Assembly: GCA_014529385.2 (NCBI GenBank)
Contig: CM043946.1
Location: forward strand, 22,190,577-22,248,576
Reading direction: 5' to 3'
DNA from: Adiantum capillus-veneris
Lineage: Eukaryota; Streptophyta; Polypodiopsida; Polypodiales; Pteridaceae
Length of the DNA stretch: 58,000 nucleotides
Position numbers and translations under genes: made by a program. This document shows positions 1 through 10,300 of this stretch, one piece after another. The notes under the pieces were generated by a model. That model saw only the letters and a list, made by a program, of their open reading frames with translations. It had not been told where the DNA came from and did no database searches. Position 1 is the stretch's first letter; each line of letters begins with the position of its first letter.

Positions 1-420
1 GGCACTCAGCCACGCAAAACCTGGTGTCGATGGCGATGCCGTGGCTGGTGTCGGGATGGGCAAAGAAGGGGAGGGTAAAGAGCCTCGTCGAACACGAGGC
101 GGTGTCGAAGCATCGGTGGCGCCACCCCCACAACAACCGCCACTGCCACCACCACCACTAGAGCGCCGGTGCCTAGACGAGTGTGAAGATCGTCTCGTCG
201 ACACTGAAGCTTCGGAGCGCATTGAGGACTCCGAAACAGAGGGAGATGCGGATGGAGTAGGAACGCGTGTATGCTCAATTTGCTCTTCCATTAGCTGAAC
301 ATGACGGCTTATTGTATGGTAGCAGTAGTCGAACATGCAGGTGGAATTGCTGGTCTGCATGGACTGTCGAGGCTATGAGTGCAAGAAATTTTCTCGCCGT
401 TTTCTCGCCATTTCTTCTAA
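1..420. other. GC-richer stretch, no gene recognised
   Basis: An 85-codon open frame (41-298, +) with proline runs and an opposite 90-codon frame (6-278) are present, but neither resembles a known family and both ride on GCC/CAC-rich repetitive codons. It could be the end of a gene or element that begins outside the window. I see no promoter, splice site or domain that would justify a gene call. Confidence 0.3.
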
Positions 421-566
421 CCTTAATTAAATAACCTAAATCTAATTTAATATAACATATATAAACCTAAATTAATAAACCTAAATCTAATTTAATATAA
501 CGTAAATAAACCTAAATCTAATCTAATTTAATTTAAATAAACCTAAATCTAATTTAATGTAAGTCT
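421..566. repeat. AT-rich tandem repeat, unit about 25-35 bp
   Basis: The phrase AAACCTAAATCTAATTTAAT recurs about four times with short AT-rich spacers. The unit superficially resembles plant telomere permutations (CCTAAA) but lacks the regular 7-bp CCCTAAA period, so it is an AT minisatellite rather than telomeric DNA. Confidence 0.75.
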
Positions 567-591
567 ACTAAAACCTTAATTAATCTTTAAC

Positions 592-1010
592 GTCTTTTGG
601 GATAGTTTTCTACAGCGTTAAAACTCTCTTCTTCTTGTGTGTGCATGTGTGTGGGTGTGTGTGTGCCAATAAAAAGAGAAAAATGGTATAACCTTTCTAT
701 CACTCAAGTGTGGTAGATTGGTTATGCCATTTTCCTCTTGAATAACAAGTCTTGGTTTCAACTCCTCGTCGGCTAGATTTTAAGGTCTCTTTAATTAGTT
801 TCCTACGACGTTAAATTAAACTCTCTTCTTCTCGGGTGTGTGTGCACGCCAATAAAAAAAGGAGAAAAATGGTATAACTATTCTATCACCGAAGTGTGAT
901 AGATTGGTTATGTCATTTTCCTTATGAATAACATGTCTTGAGTTCAACTCCTGTCGACTAGATCTTTAAGGTCTCTTGGGATACTTTCCTACGATGTTAA
1001 AACTCTCTTC
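592..1010 (+). repeat. Two tandem SINE-like (tRNA-derived) units
   Basis: Two diverged direct copies lie 186 bp apart, with a partial third start near 963. Each contains a pol III box A-like motif (TGGTAGATTGG at 711-721; TGATAGATTGG at 897-907) and a box B-like motif (GTTTCAACTCC at 755-765; AGTTCAACTCC at 941-951). Box A start to box B end is 55 nt in both copies, the spacing found in tRNA genes. A pyrimidine-rich CTCTTCTTCTT tract lies in each unit. There is no cloverleaf acceptor stem or intact anticodon arm, so these are not functional tRNA genes. Plant SINEs are built this way; an unrelated duplicated sequence with chance boxes is the alternative. Confidence 0.45.
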
Positions 1011-1314
1011 TTCTTCTTCTTTTCTCTCTCTCTCTCTCTCTCTCTTTGTTTTATATATATCTCTCTCGTTCTCTCTTTTCCTCTCTCAATGTGTGTGCAT
1101 TCTTTGATTATGCATGTGTGTGTGCGCTTTTTTGGTTTATGCATGCTCTCTCTCTCTTTTCCTAGCCTCTCTCAATGTGTGTGTGCTTTCTTTGATTATG
1201 CATGTGTGTGTGCGCATTTTTGGTTTATGCATGCTCTCTCTCTTTTCCTCTCTCAATGTGTGTGTGCTTTCTTTGTGTATGCATGTGTGTGTGTGTTTTT
1301 TTGTTTATGCTTGT

Positions 1315-1371
<57 letters not shown>

Positions 1372-1425
1372 CTATCTCTCTTTCTCTCTCAAAAACACAA
1401 TGCGTGTGTGTGTGTGTGTGTGTGT
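1011..1425. repeat. CT/GT microsatellites and about 84-bp minisatellite
   Basis: Long (CT)n runs (about 1025-1046 and 1315-1368) and a (GT)n run (about 1401-1426) flank three direct copies (from about 1084, 1169 and 1252) of a unit that starts CTCTCAATGTGTGTG and contains TTTATGCATG. The open frames across this block on both strands are low-complexity Ser/Leu or Val/Cys translations and are not genes. Confidence 0.85.
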
Positions 1426-1499
1426 GAGTGAAAGAGAGGGAGAGAGAAAGAGGGGAAGGGACCATGAGAGTGAGGAGCATACCTGGCTCTCCTTCCTCT

Positions 1500-1566
<67 letters not shown>

Positions 1567-1690
1567 AGAGAGAAAGAGGGGAAGGGAACATGAGAGTGAG
1601 GAGAGGAAAGGAGCATACCTGGCTCTCCTTCCTCTCCTCGTGTGTGTGTGTGTGTGTGTGTGTGGAGAAGAAAGAGAGAGAGAGAGAGGG
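1426..1690. repeat. GA/GT-bounded tandem duplication
   Basis: A segment with GAAAGAGGGGAAGGGA, CATGAGAGTGAGGAG and ATACCTGGCTCTCC, ending in a (GT)n run, is present twice (about 1428-1536 and 1560-1665). The second copy has a small internal insertion. The two copies are separated by (GT)n(GA)n. This pattern fits slippage or unequal exchange between microsatellites. Confidence 0.8.
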
Positions 1691-1712
1691 AGAGTGTTAC
1701 CTTGCTTGCTTT

Positions 1713-1760
1713 GAGCGCGCGTCGAAAACTCAGATCTGATATCTGAGTTTTCGGACGCTC
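1713..1760. repeat. Imperfect inverted repeat (hairpin) 1
   Basis: The left arm (1713-1735) and right arm (1741-1760) are complementary over about 20 bp around the core GAAAACTCAGAT / ATCTGAGTTTTC, with a 5-nt loop. No element ends or target duplications are visible around it. Confidence 0.7.
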
Positions 1761-1814
1761 TCGGTTATTTTTTTAGCCCTGTCGGTGTCGCTATATGTGT
1801 CGCTATAAGCGTCT

Positions 1815-1858
1815 CTATGAGCGTCGCTATGTTACTTTTAACATAGTGACGCTCATAG
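1815..1858. repeat. 20-bp inverted repeat (hairpin) 2
   Basis: The arms are CTATGAGCGTCGCTATGTTA (1815-1834) and its complement at 1839-1858, with one mismatch (a G-T pair in RNA) and a 4-nt loop. The upstream bases 1790-1830 repeat the phrase GTCGCTAT/GTCTCTAT three or four times, so the hairpin seems to arise from a short tandem repeat that acquired an inverted partner. It could be the core of a small foldback element. Confidence 0.75.
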
Positions 1859-1934
1859 CAACGCTGTGCATTTTCATGTTTGAGAGTCGCAGTATGAGCC
1901 TCGCTAACGTTAAGCATGGCTTGTAGTGTTCCTT

Positions 1935-2365
1935 ACTACATACATATAGAATACTTTATGGCCCCAAGACCATTGAGTGACCTAAGTTCCCCTTTAGAGA
2001 CTCTATATTTGTACCCTATGGACATTGAGTGACTTATGTGCCTCTTTATAGACTCTATGTTAGAGCCCTATGGCACTAGGGTCATAGAGTGCTCTCTATG
2101 CTACTAAGAGACCCTATATGATCTTTGCTGGCACTCTTGGGGCCATAGGGTACCTTTCATGTTAGCAAGAAATTCTACATGCTTTATGTCAGCACCCTAT
2201 GGCCCTAGGGCCACAAGGTTCCCTCTATGCTTCTATGCTAAAAGGAAATCCTCCATGCTCTAAGTTGGCGTATGACCCAAGGGCCAAAGGGTGTCTTCAA
2301 TGCTAGTAAGAAACATTATATGTTCTAAGTTCGTATCCTATGGCCCAAGGGACATAGGGTAGCTA
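1935..2365. repeat. Palindrome array block 1 (CCCTATGG...CCATAGGG)
   Basis: About eight degenerate copies of a short inverted repeat occur. The arms are related to CCCTATGGCCC and GGGCCATAGGG, with spacers containing phrases such as GCTCTATGCT and AAGAAA. It is the leftmost and most decayed block of a family that recurs at 3655-4275, 7362-11860 and 13690-15000. No coding capacity is seen. Confidence 0.8.
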
Positions 2366-3654
2366 AGGCATCCACGGTACATTCACAAACGGATCTTGAT
2401 TACGATGTCATTAGAGCACATAGCCTTCTTTCTAATATTAGTAATTTCAATAAAAAAGTCAAGTTGTTTTAGTGATCTTAAATACCATTTATGTAGGTGA
2501 TATACTTTTTGACATAATTTTCAAGGATGAATACACATTAAAAGTTTTCATTATAAAATAGTCATGAAAAAATCCAAGTGTATATACACATTGAAATAAT
2601 TATAGGTGGTATATATCAACTTAATTAGACAATGATAGTCATGAAAAAATCAAAGTGTTAACTTTTTTATAAAATCTCAATGTATTTATGATCTTATTAA
2701 AATGTGTAAGTTAATACTGCGGTAAATATGCAATCCAATATACAAAATTGAATCATTATCATGCATCATACATCTGTTGCTTTGCCACACAATTGAGGGG
2801 GTCTTTGCCTTCAAATATCATCATAACATTCAAACATTTAAATCTAATTTGCAAGTACTTTAATTCACAAATGCATTGATCTGTTGGTGGATGGAAGGTC
2901 CGGCTCACCATGCACTTTGATTTTCAAATCCTGGGGGGCAAAAATATATGTGTTGGATTCTCCTTATTGCATTGCACATGTTCTGGAACTTACATTGCCT
3001 TCTACTTCCAATTTATAAACTTAAACAATGGTTATACATTGTACAATCATTTCTTTGCAATAAACCTTGATACAATGTTCCGATTGCTACATGACAAGCT
3101 TCAAAATTGTACTAGTCCTAGCTTCCCTCTATTGAAAAAAAATCAAGATATAAATTCCAATTCTCTACATCATCTAGAAGAGAAACGAAATCATAGTTTG
3201 GAACAAAATACTCGCACTTTATATCTTTGAATAAAATCTTGTTACAATTAAAGAACTAGATCTTCACATAATCCAAAGGACAAATGCTTCAATAACCATT
3301 TGCACTTTGATACTCGATGTTTACTATCTAAGCAAATAATTGGCATTTACAACAAATGTTGAATATATGTTTAATCTAGTTAGCTGCAATACAAAGATAA
3401 TTATTTCAAATGCTTACACCATCAATTCACAGTAGAAGAACTTACACCCAACAAAAAATGATCATACATCAATTGTTCAAACTCTCATTTTGGAATTTTG
3501 AGGAATAAATATTTTTTAGTTTTTTCTAGCTTATTTCATTCTCAATAGAATATTAAACCTTAATCACAAGATAATAAATATATGTCCCTAATGTATATGG
3601 ACACAAGATAGTAAGTCCAAAGAAAAATGTTTTTGAAACACTTAAAGAGTCTTT
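2366..3654. other. AT-rich DNA without recognised gene
   Basis: AT-rich sequence between two palindrome blocks. The longest frame is 2910-3230 (+, 106 codons), rich in Phe, Asn and Leu, with no recognisable domain and the composition of its surroundings. It may be unconstrained filler or an old element interior. No inverted termini, LTR ends or tRNA-like boxes were found. Confidence 0.35.
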
Positions 3655-4275
3655 AGGTGACCTAGAATAACCAACCTATGGTCTAAAGGCCATAGGGTGT
3701 TATGTGATATTTTATAAGATGTGTCCATAGAGAGCTAAGTGATTTGCATCCATGGGGTGGTTTAAGTGCCCCTATGGAGATTCTATGTCACCACCCTATG
3801 GCCCTAAGGCCTTAGGGTATCCCAAATGCTCTTGGATAACCTATGTTTCCTTCTAGAATAGCCCAAATACTTATGTGCCCTTTTAGAGACTTTATGTAAT
3901 CATCCTATATCCATAAGATTGTAGGGTAGCCCAAATGCTTTTGGGGGATTCCATGTTGACACCCTATGGCCTTAAGGCTGTAGACTAGCCCAAATGCTTA
4001 TGTGCCCTTTTAAAGACTCTATGTAATCACCCTATATCCATAAGATTGTAGGGTAGGCCAAATGCTTTTCGGGGATTCTATGTTGACACCCTACGGACCT
4101 AAGGCTATAGAGTAACCCAGATGCTTATGTTCTCTTTTAGAGACTCAGTGTAATCACCCTACGTCGTAAGGTTGTAGGGTATCCCATTTTCTTTTGGGGG
4201 ATTCTATGGCCCTAGGGCCATAGGGTGTCATGTCTACAAAGAACTCTATGATCCTCAAGTCATAGGGTGTTCTTC
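3655..4275. repeat. Palindrome array block 2, about 126-bp higher-order unit
   Basis: Copies of the ACCCTA...TAGGGT inverted repeat alternate in a higher-order unit. The phrase AATCACCCTA recurs near 3898, 4025 and 4151, about 126 bp apart. A perfect 20-bp zero-loop palindrome, CTATGGCCCTAGGGCCATAG, lies at 4204-4223. The block ends about 315 bp beyond the stop codon of the minus-strand methyltransferase-like gene. Confidence 0.85.
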
Positions 4276-4591
4276 CCAAACATCATATGATCATTTAACT
4301 TTAAAGTATTACATAATATATCTTATGACCATATATAAATGTAGAATTCTATTTACCACAACATGTCCATATAATGTCATACATTTAAGTCCAATTCATT
4401 TATTGTGAAAAAACTCAAACTCACAAGTTCACATTTTTTCAAAGAAAATAAATTGAGAGAAATAACAAACGAAACATCAATGTTTTAACATCATGGGCAG
4501 ATTTGAGATGGGACAAATAAAATAAAATGAAAAAAATAATAATCTAAATATCAGTAATATAATATCATGGATAGCTAGCTTAACTTGTTTC
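4276..4591. other. AT-rich 3' flank of the methyltransferase-like gene
   Basis: AT-rich sequence between palindrome block 2 and the stop codon of the minus-strand gene, presumably its 3' untranslated or flanking DNA. AATAAA-like A-rich stretches are frequent, so no single polyadenylation signal can be picked out. No ORF of note. Confidence 0.35.
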
Positions 4592-6587
4592 CTATAGAAT
4601 TTCTAGAATGGCCTCAACACTTGCATCCAATGGTTCTTCAAATTCTTCTTCCTCTGAATCCTTGGCATTGACTTTCTCTGTGTTATCCACACCTTCCCAC
4701 CTTCTAAGATCAAGGTCTTCTTCCACTATGGAATGGCAAAGAGATTCCAATTGCGTCATTTGATCACTACTACATGCAACTGATATCACCTTTTTCTGTT
4801 GTTGTAGTGCCTCTTTAGTCCCATAGCCTAATGAGAAGATGTCTATTACTTGATCATCTTCTTTGAGATAGATGCATTTGATTGCACGACGCACAAAAAA
4901 GGCTTTGGCCGTGGTCACAGCATCATACTCGTCGTCGTTGATGCAGAAAGTATGCATTGGCTCCAACAGTGACTCTTTAACACTAGAGTAGTTGGTGTAC
5001 TGCTCTCCTTGACTGAAAAATTTCGAAACCCCAAAAATTACTTTGTGAAGAGCACATGTTTGGATGGTCTCTGCTCCCATTAAGGAGCTCAAAGGTAGAA
5101 CGTGCATTTCATATCAGTTAGCTTTTTTCAAAAATTGCCTTCTCTAGGGAAGCAGCATGCTGATACTTGACTAAGCCGACAATTAAAAACTCTGATTGTT
5201 GATGTGCTACCCCACATACTCCATCAATTACTTTACCAAATTTTATAGCACTCCAACCACTAGATGTAAGACTTTTGTGTGTTGTATCTATGATGCAAAC
5301 ACCAACACGAAGTGTAGAGCTATTCTCACTGCAGAGAAACTCAATGCCTTCCAAATTCTTTCCAACACACTTGATTGTCCATGGTAAAATGAATTGAAAA
5401 CTAGAAGTGCCATTCTTTTGTGCAATGATCCATTGCACATATCCCCTAGTGATCTCGGGAACTGGCTCTTTCTCCTTTCCGTTTTGTAGTAGGAGATTTA
5501 GCCATTGCGTATAGCTCGTGAAGAGAGATTGTAAATCTCATTTGTAATATTATAATGAGACTTACATTCATCCCATGAAGTAACTGCTATTTCTGATGGA
5601 TCTATCTCTTTAAATGCCATCAACATTTGAGGCTCAAAAACCCGCGTTTGCTTTAAGTTCGTTGCACGTGCAGTGAGGTCAAGCATGCCCGCTTGATGTG
5701 GTTGCTTCACTAAGCAGATTTTCTCATCTGTCAGATCCTGTTGCGTAGCTTAACATCATTATCTTCTAAACCATTTAGGCATCTAAAGGTTGTTATGCTT
5801 GGTTGTCGCCCACGAGCAGTTGATATCTAATGCTTCTCCAAGATGTTTACCCACTGATCATAGATTTCATCATTGTACATTACCATGTGTGCTTCCTTGT
5901 TGGCAAATGATTTATGGTTGAACACGATGTTTGCCACATTTACAAAGGCCTTCGAAATAAAGAAAAGAAAATTAACTTTATTTCAAGACATATTTGTAAC
6001 AAAAACAAGCATAGGGAAGTGGAACTTACATCCCAAGGTGCTCGACTCGGATGACTGACAGGAACACCTGTCTTGGGTTTTGTTGGTTTAGAATATGCAA
6101 GCCATTGACTACGGCCATGCTTCAAGACCTCCACATAAGGCTGGTGTTTCATTGTTGTTATTCTCTCCATGTTCTCTATGTTGGAAATTTGAACAGCAAC
6201 CTCTTTGGGAGCGTATACCACTATCCTTATAGTTTTAAACTTGTAGAACTCTTTTCTCAAAGCATACTTAGTGCTGTTGTTACGCAAAAAAGCTCTAGCC
6301 ACTATGATGGAATGATGACTAGCTAGAATCCAGTAGTGGTATGTTGATAGCTCGTCTCCATACACTTCAACTGTTTGTAAAGGCATTTTTGTAATTGGGT
6401 TATACGGCATCAGGTCTGCTGCACTAGAGACTTGCCTAGAGTGCCCTGCAAATTGCTTCAAGAGATATTTCACATACAAATTTGACAATGGTCTACATTT
6501 ATAGCCATCTGGTGCAAGGTTGCATTGCTCAACTGGGATCAATTGGGTACACCAATTTAAAATAGTGTGCAATTCCAACGTATCCAT
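4592..6587 (-). pseudogene. ParB-like + N6/N4 DNA methyltransferase-like fusion, broken
   Basis: The first exon begins at the Met at 6587. Residues 15-180 read like a ParB/sulfiredoxin-fold domain: IPVEQCNLAPDGYKCRPLS, then WILASHHSIIVARAF (the 'GGQHS..AAK' position), then VAVQISNIENMERITT (the 'ENxxR' position). The exon ends at GAT|GTAAGT (about 6029) and the intron ends in TTTCGAAG (about 5949), a canonical GT-AG intron. Coding continues through 5870-5498, 5438-5118 and 5107-4592, with an in-frame stop after EKH and about three one-base frameshifts, one in an A6 run. The C-terminal part has HQQSEFLIVGLV and then DQVIDIFSLGYGTKEAL, which resembles the FxGxG/SAM-binding end of beta-class methyltransferases. 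A DPPY/DPPW catalytic tetrapeptide is not found (DTTH is the nearest candidate), so activity is unlikely. ParB-methyltransferase fusions are well known in phages and bacteria. The domain calls are by eye; intron and breaks are directly visible. Confidence 0.5.
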
Positions 6588-7305
6588 CTAGCCCACTCTT
6601 AGAAGTTTTGGCAACTTCTTTATCAAGATCTTTTTCTTTGGGTTGTATAATAGAGTCCAACACAGCTAAGGATATTGATTCCACAACCACTGCCACTGAG
6701 GGGGTTTCAACTGTTAGGGTTGAAAGTCCACTAGAATCTCCTTCTTCTTGAGTCTGTAAGGGTATAACTGAAAGATTTTCTTCAGCCACATTTCCACTAT
6801 TGTCTCCAAGTGAGGGAGTCTGACTCTCCTTGAGAGTCTTAGATTGATTTGCTTTACCTGTGTCTTCATTCTTTTGCTTCTTATTCTTCTTTGTGCTACT
6901 CAATTTACCTAAATATTGATTGACTTTCTTAAAGCCCTCAGTATATAAGTCTATAAAGTTCTCACTTGGAGTGTCGTCTTGAAGCTCCACCCACCTTGCT
7001 TTTGTCATTGTCACTCTGTCATAATCAACCTTCACCAATTTTTGAGCAAAGTCCATAGGCTCCATTAAGTAGGAGTCACCATTGAGTAGTTTTACTCCAA
7101 GGCATGGAGACATTTCAAGATCTGAACAATCTTTCTTTATCTCCTTAACAATACCACAGTCCTTGAAGGGAAATTGCTCTTTATCTTGAAAGAACAAGTG
7201 GACTTTCTCATCACTTTCACCATTTGGTAAGTGAAAATCTAGATACCAGGAACTTGGTGTTGAGCCTGTTGCATCAATTGACTTTGACTTTCTCTTCTGA
7301 GACAT
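6529..7305 (-). CDS. Unknown acidic/lysine-rich protein upstream of ParB-like gene
   Basis: I choose the Met at 7305 (MSQKRKSKSID) because the basic, nuclear-localisation-like start fits better than the upstream Met at 7359, whose extension lies in AT-rich sequence beside the palindrome array. The product is about 258 residues. Residues 15-150 look globular (SWYLDFHLPNG, CLGVKLLNGDSYLMEP, TMTKARWVEL), followed by a Lys/Asn/Ser/Thr-rich low-complexity tail. I do not recognise the family. The frame overlaps the start of the ParB-like ORF by about 59 bp in another frame, so the two may be one spliced gene (with the tail partly intronic) or two genes. No zinc finger or catalytic motif is visible. 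Confidence 0.4.
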   Translation of the reverse strand: MSQKRKSKSIDATGSTPSSWYLDFHLPNGESDEKVHLFFQDKEQFPFKDCGIVKEIKKDCSDLEMSPCLGVKLLNGDSYLMEPMDFAQKLVKVDYDRVTMTKARWVELQDDTPSENFIDLYTEGFKKVNQYLGKLSSTKKNKKQKNEDTGKANQSKTLKESQTPSLGDNSGNVAEENLSVIPLQTQEEGDSSGLSTLTVETPSVAVVVESISLAVLDSIIQPKEKDLDKEVAKTSKSGLDGYVGIAHYFKLVYPIDPS

Positions 7306-7361
7306 TTTATGTAAAAATAATGACATATATTTAGACAAGATGGATATTAATACATTCATAT

Positions 7362-10300
7362 GGACCTAGGGCCATAGAGTCCCCTCTATGTTAAACCATG
7401 TGATCCTAGGTCCAAAGGGTGCCAACAAAATGGTTCTACAAGTTACCTAGGCCACTCTATGGTACTGTGATCACATGTTCTCTTATGACATGAGAGGAAC
7501 CTCAAAGTAGTATCCCTTGAATGGCCTAAATATCCCTTTAGAGCCTCTACACCAGCACCATATGGCATCATGTGGCCTGAAGGCCATAGGGTCCCCTGCA
7601 TGCTAGTAAGAACCTTTCTATGCTCTACATTGGCATCCTATGGCCCCAAGGCCACAAGGCGGCCTCAATGTTTTGAAGAAACGCTTCATGAGGGTTTTTC
7701 GGCAACCTATGGCCCCAAGGCCATAGCGTGCTCTCCATGCAAGTAAAAAACACTATTTGCTCTATATTGAGGAGACCTATGGGCTGTCCATAGGATCCCC
7801 TCTATGCTAGTAAGAACCTCTGTTTACTCTATAATGGCACCCTGTGGTCTAAAGACCATAGGGTTCCCTCTATGCTAGTAAGAATCTCTTTGTGCTCTAT
7901 GCTCTATATTGACTTCCTATGGCCCCAAGGCCACAAGGTACCCTCATTGTTTCCAAAAAACCCTCATTGTTTTGCTATGGCCCCAGCGCCATAGCTCTCT
8001 ATGCTGGTATAAAGCACTATTTTCTCTACATTGGCACCCTAAAGCCTGAAGGCCATAGGGTTGGCCTCAAGGGCCCCAAGGGTGCTCTCTATGCCAATGG
8101 AAAATACTATTTGCTCTATATTGAGAATAATTTGTGGGCTAAAGGCCATAGGGTCCCCTCCATGCTAGTAAGAACCTCTATTTACTCTATATTGGCACCA
8201 TGTGGCTAGAAGTCCATAGGTTCCCTCTATGCTAGTGAGAAGCTCTCTATGCTCTATGCTCTATGCTCTATATGGACATCCTATGGCCCTAAGGCCACAA
8301 GGTGCCCTCATTGTTTCCAAAAGACCCTCATTGTTTTGGCAACCTATGTCCCCAGGGCCATAGGGTACTCTCTATGCCAGTATAAAGCACTATTTGCTCT
8401 ATATTAGCACCCTAAGGCCTGAAGGCCATAGGGCCCCCTCTATGTTCCACAAGGTTTCCTCTATGTTTTCAATTTGAAGAAACCCTTCATGATGGATTTT
8501 TGACAACCAATGGCCCTAGGTCCATAGGATGCTCTATATGCCAATAAAAACACTATTTGCTCTATGCTGGCACCATGTGACTTGAACGCCATATGGTCCC
8601 CTCTATTCTATTAAGAGCCTCTCCATGCTCTATATTGGCACCCTTTGGCCTGAAGGCCATAGGGTCCAATCTTTGCCAGTAAGAACCAATCTATGCTCTA
8701 GATTGGCACCCTATGGCCTTGGGGCCATAGGGTCCCCTGTATGCTAGTAAGAACCTCTCTATGCTCTACACATCCGATGACCCCAAGGCCACAAGTTGCC
8801 CTCTATGTTTTGAAGAAACCCTTCATGAGGGTTTTCTGGCAACCTATGGACCCAGGGCCATAGGGTGCTCCCTATGGCATTGAAAAACCCTCATTGTTTT
8901 GGTACCCTACGGCCCCAGGTATAAAGCACTATTTGGTCTCTCTATGCTAGTAAGAACCGATCTTTGCTCTATATTGGCACCCTTTGGTCTAAAGGCCATA
9001 GGGTCCGCTCTCTTCTAGTAAGAACCGATATATTCTCTATATTGGAACCCTATGGACTTTAGGCCATAGGGTCCCCTGTATGCTAGTAAGAACCTCTTTA
9101 TGCTCTACACATACTATGACCCCAAGGGCACGAGGTGCCCTCTATGTTTTGAAGAAACCCTTCATGAGGGTTTTTTAGCAACCTATGGACCAAGGGCCAT
9201 AGGGTGCTCCCTATGCTAGTAAAAACATTATTTGCTCTATATTGAGGAGACCTTGTGGGCTGAAGGCCATAGGGTCCCCTCTATGCTAGTAAGAACCTCT
9301 GTTTTCTCTATGTTGACACCCTGTGGCCTAAAGTCCATAGGGTTCCCTCTATGCTAGTAAGAAGCTCTCTATGCTCTATGTTATATGCTCTATATTGACA
9401 TCCTATGGCCCCAAGGCCACAAGGTGCCCTCATTGTTTTGGCACTCTATGGCACTAGGTATAAAGCACTATTTGGACTCTCTATGCTAGTAAGAACCGAT
9501 CTATGCTCTATATTGGCACCCTATGGCCTGAAGGCCATAGGGTCCCCTATATGCTAGTAAGAACCTCTCTATGCTCTACACATACTATGACCCCAAGGGC
9601 ACGAGGTGCCCTCTATGTTTTGAAGAAACCCTTCATGAGGGTTTTTTGGCAACCTATGGACCCAGGGCCATAGGGTGCTCTCTATGCCAGTAAAAACACT
9701 ATTTGCTCTATATTGAGGAGACCTTGTGGGCTGAAGGTCATAGGGTCCCCTCTATGCTAGTAAGAACCTCTGTTTTCTCTACGTTGACACCCTGTGGCCT
9801 GAAGGCCATAGGGTTCCCTCTATGGTAGTAAGAAGATCTCTATGCTCTATGCTCTATGTTCTATGCTGACATCCTATGGCCCCAAGGCCACAAGGTGCCC
9901 TCATTGTTTCGAAAAAACCCTCATTGTTTTGGCACCCTATGGCCCCAGGTATAAAGCACTATTTGGTCTCTCTATGCTAGTAAGAACCGATCTATGCTCT
10001 ATACTGGCACTCTATTGCCTGAAGGCCATAGGGTCCCATGTATGCTAGTAAGAACCTCTCTATGCTCTATACATCCTATGACCCCAAGGGCACAAGGTAC
10101 CCTCCATGTTTTGAAGAAACCCTTCATGAGGGTTTTTTGGCAACCTATGGATCGAGGGCCATAGGGTGCTCTCTATGCCAGTAAAAAACACTATTTGCTC
10201 TATATTGAGGAGATCTTGTGGGATGAAGGCCATAGGGTCCCCTCTATGCTAATAAGAACCTCTGTTCTCTCTATATTGACACCCTATGGCCTGAAGGCCA

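Noticed and set aside
421-566. Interstitial telomere repeat
   Set aside because: CCTAAA-like words occur but without the 7-bp CCCTAAA period.
704-775. Functional tRNA gene
   Set aside because: Box A/B spacing is right, but no acceptor stem pairing or standard anticodon loop is present, so a SINE-like relic is more likely.
1089-1739. Open frames of 70-115 codons in the CT/GT block
   Set aside because: They are translations of dinucleotide repeats, open on both strands and in several frames.
5200-5300. DPPY catalytic motif of the methyltransferase-like gene at DTTH
   Set aside because: Two Pro-to-Thr changes would be needed and the distance to the C-terminal motif is hard to judge across frameshifts.
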